From an uncultured bacterium (GTDB lineage Bacteria > Fidelibacterota > Marinisomatia > Marinisomatales > UBA1611): a stretch of 11,769 nt of DNA. The translations under genes were made by a program, and so were the position numbers. The stretch covers positions 1 to 11,769 of the forward strand of contig CALKMQ010000202.1 of NCBI GenBank assembly GCA_938092125.1, written 5' to 3'. Of this stretch, positions 1-6,812 are shown piece by piece. How positions within the stretch are numbered: the stretch's first letter is position 1; every line of letters starts with the position of its first letter. The notes under the pieces were generated by a model, which made no database searches, was not told the DNA's origin, and saw only the letters and a list, made by a program, of their open reading frames with translations.

Positions 1-239
1 CATAATCCACTTTTTATTCCATCTCTTAAAAGTCCTTCAGATTTGATCACACCACTTTTAGCTAATATAGATATTTTTCCAGTGTAAGGTGTTTCTTCAT
101 CTACTTTATAAGCGATATTATTATTAAATATTATGTTGGGAATAGTTTCAACTGTTTGAAGTTGAATTTGCTTAGAAAAGAGAGAGCCAGATATTAAAAA
201 AGCGAAGATAATTTTAAATATGGTTGGAAGACGGTTCAT
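1..239 (-). CDS. Exported MORN/YwqK-type repeat protein, 3' end cut by window edge
   Basis: Reading leftward from the ATG at 237-239, 79 codons stay open to the window edge, so only the N-terminus is seen. Residues 1-22 look like a signal peptide: Asn-Arg near the start, a hydrophobic core (FKIIFAFLISGSLFS) and small residues before Lys23. There is no lipobox cysteine. Residues about 42-79 read IAYKVDEETPYTGKI, then SGVIKSEGLLRDGIKSGL, and the last two bases (TG) allow Trp next. This fits the repeat of the YwqK/MORN_2 family (Y-x-x-x-x-x-P-(F/Y)-T-G-K, then N/S-G-x-x-K-x-E-G-x-x-x-x-G-x-x-x-G-L-W). Such proteins are common exported proteins in Bacteroidota and relatives, mostly without known function; the 'antitoxin' label on some of them should not be carried over. 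No clear Shine-Dalgarno is seen; a 10-base palindrome sits where one would be expected. It lies 24 bases behind the small gene upstream. Confidence 0.72.
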   Translation of the reverse strand, partial: MNRLPTIFKIIFAFLISGSLFSKQIQLQTVETIPNIIFNNNIAYKVDEETPYTGKISILAKSGVIKSEGLLRDGIKSGL

Positions 240-249
240 ATTGTTTTTT

Positions 250-259
250 GGTCTAGACC
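250..259. repeat. Perfect 10-base palindrome upstream of the MORN-type gene
   Basis: The sequence GGTCTAGACC reads identically on both strands. It lies in the 24-base gap between the 58-residue gene and the MORN-type gene, ending 10 bases before the latter's ATG. It has no loop, so a hairpin would have at most a 2-3 base-pair stem; a site for a dimeric DNA-binding protein is the more natural reading. It could also be chance. Confidence 0.3.
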
Positions 260-263
260 CATA

Positions 264-440
264 TCATTTAATATCATTTTTTATTTTTTTATTTATTTCA
301 TCTAATTTTGATAAGTTATCCCATTCATCCCCGTTGCTCATATTAATAAGAATTTTTTTTATAAATTCCTTATACTTTTCATCCTTACCAACTGCCATTT
401 TTTCGATTAAAGCATTTATAATTGATTCATCTACTTTCAA
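264..440 (-). CDS. Small charged protein of unknown function (58 aa)
   Basis: A 58-codon frame runs from TTG at 438-440 to TGA at 264-266. The start is supported by AGAGG at 446-450, five bases before the TTG. The run-in from the previous in-frame stop is only five codons, so no longer form is possible without an unusual start; the next ATG is codon 15 (residues MAVGKDEKYK). The protein is rich in Lys, Glu, Asp and Asn, with regular hydrophobic spacing (SIINALIEKMAVG, YKEFIKKILINM) suggesting two or three amphipathic helices. There is no signal peptide, membrane segment or cysteine, so it is probably cytosolic. I do not recognise the family. The opposite strand is also open here (220-459), but it is rich in Phe, Ser and Ile, as expected for the mirror of a Lys/Glu/Asn-rich gene. 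Confidence 0.55.
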   Translation of the reverse strand: MKVDESIINALIEKMAVGKDEKYKEFIKKILINMSNGDEWDNLSKLDEINKKIKNDIK

Positions 441-573
441 TTTTTCCTCTAATTCTTAAAAATTTTTTATAATGCATAATATATAACAATAATCATCAAC
501 CAAAACATAACTTTTATATTTAAGTATAATTGCGTCTACCACAAAAGTCAGCACCTTTCTAAAATAATTAATT
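441..573 (-). promoter_or_regulatory. Non-coding gap after guaA; possible promoter region
   Basis: These 133 bases are the only sizeable gap in the window. They are very AT-rich, and on the minus strand contain TTGGTTGATG followed by several TATA-like stretches just before the 58-aa gene, so a promoter could sit here, but no spacing fits a consensus well. I see no GC-rich stem with a T-run that would be a convincing terminator for guaA. A 30-odd-codon GTG frame crosses the gap, but it lacks a well-placed ribosome binding site. Confidence 0.25.
446..450 (-). promoter_or_regulatory. Ribosome binding site that sets the TTG start of the 58-aa gene
   Basis: On the minus strand the bases read AGAGG, followed by AAAAA and then TTG. 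This is one of the clearest Shine-Dalgarno matches in the window, and it is the main reason for choosing TTG at 440 over the internal ATG at codon 15. Confidence 0.5.
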
Positions 574-2124
574 CTACTCCCACTCAATTGTGCCAGGAGG
601 TTTTGAAGTAATATCATAAACAACACGATTGACACCTATCACATTATTTACTATTTGGCTAGAGACTAGAGATAAAATTTTATAAGGCATTTTATACCAA
701 TCAGCTGTCATACCATCAACACTCGTCACAGCTCGTAATGCTATAAGGTTTTCGTATGTTCTTTGATCACCCATGACACCAACAGTCTTAACAGGAATTA
801 AGACTGCAAAAGCCTGCCATATATTTTCATATTCACCGGTGTCTTTCAATATTTGAATGAAAATAGAGTCTGCATTTTGGAGAATTGAAACCCTTTCTCT
901 AGTAATTTCGCCTATAATTCTTACTCCCAATCCAGGCCCAGGAAAAGGATGCCTGCTTATGAGCTCATTTGGTATATGAAGCTGTTTACCAACTGCACGT
1001 ACTTCATCTTTGAACAGGTCTTTTAATGGCTCTATAAGTTTGAACTTTAAATTTTTTGGTAATCCGCCCACGTTATGATGACTTTTAATCAAATGGGAAG
1101 AATTACCGGCACTTACACCACTTTCAATTAGGTCAGGGTACAGAGTACCTTGCCCTAAAAATTTGTATTCACCTATCTCATTAGCAATACGATCAAAGGA
1201 TTGAATAAACTGATCTCCAATAATTTTTCTCTTTTTTTCAGGGTCAACTACCCCTTTTAGCCTTGAAAAAAATATTTCTGACTCATCATATAAATGTATA
1301 TTTATTCCTAGACCATCTCTTAAAGAATCCACACATTTTTTTGCTTCATTTTTACGAAGTAAACCATGGTCAATTAATACTGCATAGCACCTTTTTCCGA
1401 CAACATTATTGATCATGCATGCCATAACTGTTGAATCAACTCCTCCGCTTACACCAACGAGGATATTATCTTTTTTAATTTCAGAATTGATTTTTTTAAT
1501 TTGTTCATCAATAAAATTATTTGGAGTCCAGTTTTTTTGACAATTAGATATATTAAAAAGAAAGTTTTTTAATAATGCTCCGCCTTCTTCAGTATGAGAC
1601 ACTTCGGGATGAAATTGTGTCGCAATTCTTGATTGATCTTCGTTTATTAAAGCAGCAATAACACCATTAGAACTTCTCGATATTACTTCCCAGTTTTCTG
1701 GGACAGAAGTCACTTGATCCATATGGCTCATCCATACTTTTGATTTTGGTGACATGTTTTTAGTTATGCCATGCGTCTTACTGAAAGTCACTTCGGCAAC
1801 CCCATATTCTCCTCCTAAACCTGAGGTGACTTGTCCACCATTATGATGCACAAGAAGATGTAGACCATAACAAATGCCTAAAATTGGAATATTTAGACTA
1901 AGAATGTTTTTATCAAAGAAAGGAGCAGTTTTTGAAATTACGCTAGAGGGCCCACCTGATAAAATAATTGCTTTAGGATTTAAACGTATGATAGTCTCTA
2001 ATGTTGTACTTGGTGGCAAAACCTCAGAAAAAACATAATTCTCCCTAACTCTTCTAGCAATTAATTGAGTATACTGGGAGCCAAAATCTAATATTAAAAC
2101 GCTACCTTTTTTTAAATTGTCCAT
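574..2124 (-). CDS. guaA: GMP synthase (glutamine-hydrolysing)
   Basis: GuaA converts XMP to GMP using ATP and ammonia released from glutamine; it is the last step of de novo GMP synthesis in the cytosol. At 516 residues it matches the usual ~515-525. An N-terminal class I glutamine amidotransferase domain (about 8-195) carries the nucleophile Cys85 in GICYG and His172/Glu174 in FHPEV. The ATP pyrophosphatase domain follows, with its P-loop SGGVDS at 226-231. The C-terminal dimerisation domain contains HPFPGPGLG (392-400), and the chain ends with the typical TSKPPGTIEWE. Cys+4 of the amidotransferase, normally Gln, is His89 (CAT codon at 1858-1860). The ATG overlaps the surE stop by one base (TAATG), so translation is probably coupled. 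No guaB is seen beside it. Confidence 0.97.
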   Translation of the reverse strand: MDNLKKGSVLILDFGSQYTQLIARRVRENYVFSEVLPPSTTLETIIRLNPKAIILSGGPSSVISKTAPFFDKNILSLNIPILGICYGLHLLVHHNGGQVTSGLGGEYGVAEVTFSKTHGITKNMSPKSKVWMSHMDQVTSVPENWEVISRSSNGVIAALINEDQSRIATQFHPEVSHTEEGGALLKNFLFNISNCQKNWTPNNFIDEQIKKINSEIKKDNILVGVSGGVDSTVMACMINNVVGKRCYAVLIDHGLLRKNEAKKCVDSLRDGLGINIHLYDESEIFFSRLKGVVDPEKKRKIIGDQFIQSFDRIANEIGEYKFLGQGTLYPDLIESGVSAGNSSHLIKSHHNVGGLPKNLKFKLIEPLKDLFKDEVRAVGKQLHIPNELISRHPFPGPGLGVRIIGEITRERVSILQNADSIFIQILKDTGEYENIWQAFAVLIPVKTVGVMGDQRTYENLIALRAVTSVDGMTADWYKMPYKILSLVSSQIVNNVIGVNRVVYDITSKPPGTIEWE

Positions 2125-2876
2125 TACGTAATTGTATTTTTTAGCCTTTGAAATATTCTATTATCAGACATTTTGAAACTAATCGGTGTAATACTTGCGT
2201 AATTATTTTTTATTACGAATGAATCACTATCAAAATTATCGTCATTATCAATAATTTCACCTTTAATCCAATAGTAGCTATTTCCTTTGGGGTCTTTGTA
2301 AGAATTAAAATCATCTTTATAATACTCACCTCCTTGCAAAGTAATTTTTAGACCTTTTAATTGATCTAGAGCACAATCTGGAATGTTAACATTCAATGAA
2401 ATTTGTTTTGGAATATTCTGTTTAAGTAAAAAATTTATAGCTTCGCGAACAACATACTTTGAGGTTTCAAAGCTTCTAGGCTCGAAAGAGTCAACGCTAA
2501 AAGCAATAGAAGAAATATCCTGCATAGAGCCTTCTAATGCTCCAGCAACAGTCCCTGAATAAATAATATTATTACCAAGGTTAGAACCTAAGTTAATACC
2601 TGATAATATGAGGTCCGGCTTTTTATATAATACCCTCTTTAAACCAACCTTGACACAATCTGCTGGAGACCCAGAGACAGCATAGCCCTCAAAACCGTTG
2701 CTCCGTTTAATGTTTTCTATGAATAGAGGCTTGGATATTGTTATACCATGTCCGACTGCACTTTTTTGGGATTCTGGAGCAACAACACATGCTTGCCCAA
2801 ATTCTTTTGCTACCTCCCAAAGTGAAAATATACCTGATGAATATATTCCATCATCATTTGTAACTAAAATATTCAA
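2124..2876 (-). CDS. surE: 5'/3'-nucleotidase SurE
   Basis: SurE is a metal-dependent phosphatase that removes phosphate from nucleoside 5'- and 3'-monophosphates and short polyphosphates; it is linked to stationary-phase survival. The 250-residue chain begins with the family signature ILVTNDDG, giving metal ligands Asp8 and Asp9, then Ser39 in SQKSAVGHG and Asn95 in SGINLGSNLG. AVSGSPADCV (66-75) is also typical. The start is TTG (2874-2876): it places the N-terminus exactly as in the family (M-x-I-L), and no ATG fits. The TTG overlaps the accD stop by four bases (TTGA), and no ribosome binding site is obvious, so it probably depends on ribosomes finishing accD. Its stop overlaps the guaA ATG by one base. 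Confidence 0.95.
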   Translation of the reverse strand: MNILVTNDDGIYSSGIFSLWEVAKEFGQACVVAPESQKSAVGHGITISKPLFIENIKRSNGFEGYAVSGSPADCVKVGLKRVLYKKPDLILSGINLGSNLGNNIIYSGTVAGALEGSMQDISSIAFSVDSFEPRSFETSKYVVREAINFLLKQNIPKQISLNVNIPDCALDQLKGLKITLQGGEYYKDDFNSYKDPKGNSYYWIKGEIIDNDDNFDSDSFVIKNNYASITPISFKMSDNRIFQRLKNTIT

Positions 2877-3715
2877 TTCAATAAATCTATAATGTTATGA
2901 AGATGATTTTTCATTTTGTCTCTTGAGGTAATTCGATCAATAAAACCTTTTTCAAGTAAAAACTCTGAACGTTGGAAACCATCTGGAAGATCTTGACCTA
3001 TCGTTTGTTTGATAACTCGAGGTCCTGCAAAACCGATGAGGGCACCTGGTTCTGCAAAAATTATATCTCCTAGCATACCATAACTTGCTGTAACACCTCC
3101 TGTAGTAGGATCAGTGAGAATCGTAATATATAAACCTCCTGAATCTGAAAACTTTGCTAATTGAGTACTTATTTTCGCTAATTGCATTAAAGATATTGCA
3201 CCTTCTTGCATTCTAGCGCCTCCAGATTTACAAATTAGAATCAATGGTTTTTTATCTTTTCTAGCTTGGACTATTGCGAGTGAAATTAATTCACCTAATG
3301 CAGATCCCATACTTCCGCCGATAAATCCAAAATTCATTATCCCAATAATCACAGATTTATTTTTGATACTGCCAGAATAAATTTCAATTGAATCAGTATT
3401 TCCATTTTTTTTGTGAGCATCGTTTAATTGGTCATCATAATTTCGTCTACCTACAAAATTTAAGAAATTTAATGACTTTATATCTTCAAATAATCTTTTG
3501 GATGAACCTTCATCAATGATTAAATCTAAATATTTTCTAAAATCCATTCTAAAATGGTGCGAACAATGTCTACAAACAGATAAGTTTTTATCTAATTCTG
3601 GCTTAAATAAAATCTCATTGCATGACGGACACTTTTCCCATAATCCATCAGGAATAGACTTTTTATTTTTTTCTTTAATTTTTTTATCTTTTCTTTTAAA
3701 CCAATCCATACTCAC
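2873..3715 (-). CDS. accD: Acetyl-CoA carboxylase carboxyltransferase subunit beta
   Basis: AccD, with AccA, moves the carboxyl group from carboxybiotin to acetyl-CoA, giving malonyl-CoA for fatty-acid synthesis. The N-terminal zinc ribbon has Cys29, Cys32, Cys48 and Cys51 (CPSC and CRHC). The carboxyltransferase fold follows with GGSMGS (133-138), SGGARMQEG (164-172), TTGGVTASYG (204-213) and FAEPGALIGFAGPRV (220-234). At 280 residues it is close to the normal 280-305. Two starts are possible: GTG at 3713-3715 (M-S-M-D-W-F) or ATG at 3707-3709 (M-D-W-F-K-R). The latter resembles many AccD N-termini equally well, and the choice changes only two residues. It starts four bases after the rimI stop. 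No accA is in the window, so its partner is encoded elsewhere. Confidence 0.96.
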   Translation of the reverse strand: MSMDWFKRKDKKIKEKNKKSIPDGLWEKCPSCNEILFKPELDKNLSVCRHCSHHFRMDFRKYLDLIIDEGSSKRLFEDIKSLNFLNFVGRRNYDDQLNDAHKKNGNTDSIEIYSGSIKNKSVIIGIMNFGFIGGSMGSALGELISLAIVQARKDKKPLILICKSGGARMQEGAISLMQLAKISTQLAKFSDSGGLYITILTDPTTGGVTASYGMLGDIIFAEPGALIGFAGPRVIKQTIGQDLPDGFQRSEFLLEKGFIDRITSRDKMKNHLHNIIDLLN

Positions 3716-3719
3716 TCAA

Positions 3720-4151
3720 TCATTTTACTAATTTCATTATAATGGCATCTGAACCATCTTTATAATACGATTTACGCTTATTTATTTTTTTAAAACAATG
3801 CCTTTTATAAATACTAATGGCATTATTATTATTTTCATTTACCTCTAGGAAAATAGTACTTTTTTCAGGAATAATGCTTAAATAATCCAAAAGCATATTA
3901 GAACCATAACCTCTTTTTTGATGGGACTTATCAATTGCAATATTTAAGATATTAATTTCATAGTCAAATCGTAAATCTATAATAAAGCCAAAAATGAACG
4001 AGTCTTTTTCGTATACCCAAATACTTTCATTTGAATTATCAATTAGGAGTCTTTCAAACATTTTTACAGACCAATAGGGTTTTTTATAAACTTGATTTTC
4101 AATTTTCAGTATATTTTTTAAATCAGAAATATGTCCAATTCTTAAAATCAT
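3720..4151 (-). CDS. rimI: Ribosomal protein S18-alanine N-acetyltransferase-like GNAT enzyme
   Basis: RimI acetylates the N-terminal alanine of ribosomal protein S18 using acetyl-CoA. The 143-residue chain is one GNAT domain. The acetyl-CoA loop is QKRGYG (78-83). Glu103 in FLEVNENNNNAISIY and Tyr115 stand at the same positions as the general base and general acid of Escherichia coli RimI. The tail KRKSYYKDGSDAIIMKL matches the RimI C-terminus (R-x-x-Y-Y, then D-A-x-x-M). One small departure is HCF at 118-120, where the family usually has GF. Its position right after tsaB, as in Bacillus and many other bacteria, supports RimI over a generic acetyltransferase. The ATG overlaps the tsaB stop by one base (TAATG). 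Confidence 0.88.
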   Translation of the reverse strand: MILRIGHISDLKNILKIENQVYKKPYWSVKMFERLLIDNSNESIWVYEKDSFIFGFIIDLRFDYEINILNIAIDKSHQKRGYGSNMLLDYLSIIPEKSTIFLEVNENNNNAISIYKRHCFKKINKRKSYYKDGSDAIIMKLVK

Positions 4152-4801
4152 TAATTTTTATTAATTACGAACGGAGATACATAATTAGAAACTAGATTAT
4201 GAGGCTCTCTTATTACAAGATCATCAAACTTAAAATTTGCTAAAATCCCAACGTTCTCTGAAGATAGTTCAGCAGTAATTAAATTTTCTGTAGTTAAAAG
4301 AGCATCGCAATTTTTTTGAAAAGTTTTTTTGGAATTATCATATTCAGCTAAAAAGTCACTCCAAGTCATGGCTCTAATTTCATCAATAGGCTCTGGTAAG
4401 TTGGATTTCCAATCTATTTTTTGGCAAAATATTTTTTCTCCATGAGAATGAATGATTCCCACATCTGGTTTTTTACTATTACAATAGAACGCTAAGGACA
4501 TCATTGTTGAAACAGGTATCATAGGTAAATTGTTTGAGAACGCCAGACCCTTTGAAAAACTCAAACCTATTCTAAGGCCAGTAAAGGAACCTGGCCCAAT
4601 ACTTACAGCTATTGCACTTACATCAGATAATTCAAAGCCTATGCTTTCCTGAAGACTTTTGTAAAAAAGAGGTATTTTTTCAATATGTTTTCTTTCACTT
4701 TTTTCTTGGATAGTTTTTAGACATATTCCATTTGAAATAAAAGAAATACCACATATGTCAGAGGAGGTTTCAACCGCTATAATATTTTTCACATCATTCA
4801 T
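4151..4801 (-). CDS. tsaB: tRNA t6A37 threonylcarbamoyltransferase complex subunit TsaB
   Basis: TsaB is the inactive, scaffolding member of the ASKHA-fold pair TsaB-TsaD that, with TsaE, transfers threonylcarbamoyl to A37 of ANN-decoding tRNAs. The 216-residue chain starts with the usual IIAVETSSDICGIS strand-turn-strand (7-20) and has the strong signature VSIGPGSFTGLRIGLSFSKG (67-85 region). The second half is less conserved, as in other TsaB proteins, and slightly shorter than in E. coli (231). It begins four bases after the tsaE stop and overlaps rimI by one base. TsaD, the catalytic partner, is not in the window. Confidence 0.93.
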   Translation of the reverse strand: MNDVKNIIAVETSSDICGISFISNGICLKTIQEKSERKHIEKIPLFYKSLQESIGFELSDVSAIAVSIGPGSFTGLRIGLSFSKGLAFSNNLPMIPVSTMMSLAFYCNSKKPDVGIIHSHGEKIFCQKIDWKSNLPEPIDEIRAMTWSDFLAEYDNSKKTFQKNCDALLTTENLITAELSSENVGILANFKFDDLVIREPHNLVSNYVSPFVINKN

Positions 4802-4805
4802 TTTC

Positions 4806-5234
4806 TTAATTATCCATAGCTATTGTTAACTGTCGACGATTGGGAAGACCTTTAAACCTACGAAAATCAACTCTAATTATATTAGTAGGTAAAACATCTA
4901 AAATTATGCTAGACCATTCAAATAAAGATATACCGTCATAAGGCAATAAAAGATTTTCTCCGCCCATATTAAGAAAATCATCAATTCCATTTAACCTGTA
5001 ACAATCAACGTGATATAGCTTCATTTTAGCCCCTTGATATTCACTCACTAGTTTGAAAGTAGGAGACCCGACATGTTCATCAATGCCCATTCCAATCGCA
5101 AAACCTTGCGCAAATGTTGTCTTACCTGCTCCCAAGCCTCCATTTAAAGCAATTATTTTACCCGACTTAATTGTTTTTGAAAATTTTGCGGCAAAGTCTT
5201 TTGTTTCATTCATTGAGTTAGATTCAAATACCAT
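4806..5234 (-). CDS. tsaE: tRNA t6A37 complex ATPase subunit TsaE
   Basis: TsaE is the small ATPase that binds TsaB-TsaD and resets the complex between rounds of t6A synthesis. The 142-residue chain has Walker A GGLGAGKTT at 32-40, then the family motif VGSPTFKLVSEYQG and a Walker B-like stretch LYHVDCYRLNGIDDF; FEWS near residue 105 is also typical. Length is normal (about 140-155). The ATG at 5232-5234 is one base after the porX stop; AAAGG inside the last porX codons could serve as its ribosome binding site. As I recall, a porX-tsaE neighbourhood also occurs in Bacteroidota. Confidence 0.95.
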   Translation of the reverse strand: MVFESNSMNETKDFAAKFSKTIKSGKIIALNGGLGAGKTTFAQGFAIGMGIDEHVGSPTFKLVSEYQGAKMKLYHVDCYRLNGIDDFLNMGGENLLLPYDGISLFEWSSIILDVLPTNIIRVDFRRFKGLPNRRQLTIAMDN

Positions 5235-5235
5235 A

Positions 5236-6792
5236 TTATTTGACGCCTTTCATTTTTATTACAGGTACTAACATTTCTTCCATAGAAATACCACCGTGTT
5301 GAAATGAATCTAATAATTTGTTTTTATATTTATGAGCATCATTAGGATAAAGAAAGTAAGAATCATTTTTTGCGATGAGATAATTAAACTGTGGGCCAAA
5401 TGCTGGCAATCGATATTTCTGAGGTTCATCAATTTTTAATACATTCTTATTTCTTGTATTCAAATTCCGCCCGTATTTGTACCTAACGCCACTCGATGCA
5501 TCTTTATCTGCAGAAACCATAACCTCTCTATTGACCTTCACGCTGCCATGGTCGCTTGTGATGATAACTTCAAAATTACTCTCACTCAATTGCTTCAAAA
5601 CATCATTAAACCATGAGTTTTTCACCCAAGACTTAACAGTATGTCTATATCCCAGCTCGTCAGGAATAATTTCTTTTAAAACTTCCATTTTAGAGCTATC
5701 ATGTGCTAACATATCTACAAAATTAACTACTAGTGCGAGAACATCTTTATCTAAAAAGTTATTTATTTTTTTACTAAATCTCTTACCCTCTTCTAATGCC
5801 CAAATTTTATGATAATGTACTTTTTTGTCTTGCATTTTTAGCCTTGAAAGTTGATCGATTAAAAGTTCATTTTCATATTTATTTAGGCCCTGACTACTAT
5901 TTGAGAATAAATCTCTTTGCTTCGGATAACGTTTTATTAGCTCATCAGGATATAGCCCGGAAAATATAGCATTTCTTGAATAGGGCGTTGCGGATGGAAG
6001 TAATGATAGGTGATATGATATATCCATATTAAATAGCGACTCAAGATGAGAATAAATAGATAAGAATTGGTCGCATCGCATGCAATCTATTATAATGATG
6101 CATACTTTATTCTTTTTTTCCAAAATAGGCTTAGCATGTTTTTCAAAAATTGCTGGAGAGAATAATGACTGATTTTCATCTTTAATTAAACGTTCATAAT
6201 TTTCTTCAATATATCTAGTAAATAGTTGATTACAAGTTTTCATTTGATCTTTTAAAATATTTTGCAAACTCGAATCAGCATGCTCCTCGAATTTTATTTG
6301 CCATTTAACTAATTTTAAATAAAGAGTCCACCAAGCATCAGGTGATGATATAAAATCAATATCTTGATTTATCTTTTGAAAATCTAGCAGATAATCAGCT
6401 GATGTCTTATCTTGAATAATTCTATTTTTTTCAAGTATTTGCTTGCAAGCTATATAAACTTGATTTGGACTAACAGGCTTTATCAAGAATTGTTCTATAT
6501 GTTGAGAAATGGCTTCATCCATAAGCCATTCATCCTCAGATTTAGTTATCATAACAACAGGTATAGATTGTCGATGCGATTTGATTTTTTTTAATGTTTC
6601 AATACCATCGAGTCCAGGCATATTTTGGTCCAAAAGTACTAGATCATATCTATTCTTTTTATTAAGGCTATCAGCATCAATTCCATTTGTAACACTCGAA
6701 ACCTTATAACCCTTAGATTCTAGGAACATTATATGAGGCTTTAGATGATGAACTTCATCATCAACCCAAATTATATGACCTTTATATATCAT
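5236..6792 (-). CDS. porX: PorX-like response regulator with PglZ phosphodiesterase-type output domain
   Basis: In Bacteroidota, PorX with the kinase PorY controls genes for the type IX secretion system. The receiver (5-120) has the acidic pair Asp11/Asp12, the phospho-acceptor Asp55 in LLDQNMPG, Thr83, and Lys105 in LIKPVSPNQ. A helical linker (about 125-225) follows. The PglZ domain, of alkaline phosphatase fold, spans about 228-515. Its likely metal or catalytic residues are all present: Asp236/Asp241 in IIDCMRCDQF, Thr269 in LLPSATPYSRN, Asp360/His364 in NFVDMLAHD, Asp414/His415 in TSDHG, and His499 in QHGGISMEEM. PorX of this type has been reported to hydrolyse cyclic and linear oligonucleotides, so this copy is probably active. 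Length (518) is normal. AAAGG lies nine bases before the ATG, and the gene starts 20 bases after the cyclase stop. No PorY kinase or sigma factor is beside it. Confidence 0.9.
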   Translation of the reverse strand: MIYKGHIIWVDDEVHHLKPHIMFLESKGYKVSSVTNGIDADSLNKKNRYDLVLLDQNMPGLDGIETLKKIKSHRQSIPVVMITKSEDEWLMDEAISQHIEQFLIKPVSPNQVYIACKQILEKNRIIQDKTSADYLLDFQKINQDIDFISSPDAWWTLYLKLVKWQIKFEEHADSSLQNILKDQMKTCNQLFTRYIEENYERLIKDENQSLFSPAIFEKHAKPILEKKNKVCIIIIDCMRCDQFLSIYSHLESLFNMDISYHLSLLPSATPYSRNAIFSGLYPDELIKRYPKQRDLFSNSSQGLNKYENELLIDQLSRLKMQDKKVHYHKIWALEEGKRFSKKINNFLDKDVLALVVNFVDMLAHDSSKMEVLKEIIPDELGYRHTVKSWVKNSWFNDVLKQLSESNFEVIITSDHGSVKVNREVMVSADKDASSGVRYKYGRNLNTRNKNVLKIDEPQKYRLPAFGPQFNYLIAKNDSYFLYPNDAHKYKNKLLDSFQHGGISMEEMLVPVIKMKGVK

Positions 6793-6801
6793 TATATTAA
6801 A

Positions 6802-6806
6802 CCTTT
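6802..6806 (-). promoter_or_regulatory. Ribosome binding site of the porX-like gene
   Basis: The minus strand reads AAAGG nine bases before the ATG at 6790-6792. It sits in the 20-base gap after the cyclase, the largest gap in the run from the right edge to guaA. The gene can therefore probably be translated independently, unlike most of its overlapping neighbours. Confidence 0.45.
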
Positions 6807-6812
6807 AACTAT

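Noticed and set aside
220..459. Plus-strand frame of 79 codons rich in Phe, Ser and Ile
   Set aside because: It mirrors the 58-aa minus-strand gene, lacks a ribosome binding site, and its composition is that of the reverse complement of Lys/Glu/Asn-rich coding sequence.
470..564. Minus-strand GTG frame of about 32 codons between guaA and the 58-aa gene
   Set aside because: The nearest AAAGG overlaps or is too far from the candidate GTG codons, the peptide has no motif, and AT-rich spacers give such frames by chance.
441..573. Rho-independent terminator after guaA
   Set aside because: I found no GC-containing stem followed by a T-run on the minus strand; transcription may read through.
5053..5271. 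Plus-strand frame of 72 codons over the tsaE start
   Set aside because: It overlaps the Walker A coding region of tsaE on the other strand and resembles a shadow frame (Pro/Ala-rich mirror of Gly-rich sequence).
5477..5812. Plus-strand frame of 111 codons inside the porX-like gene
   Set aside because: It is antisense to well-conserved PglZ sequence and shows no domain or start signal of its own.
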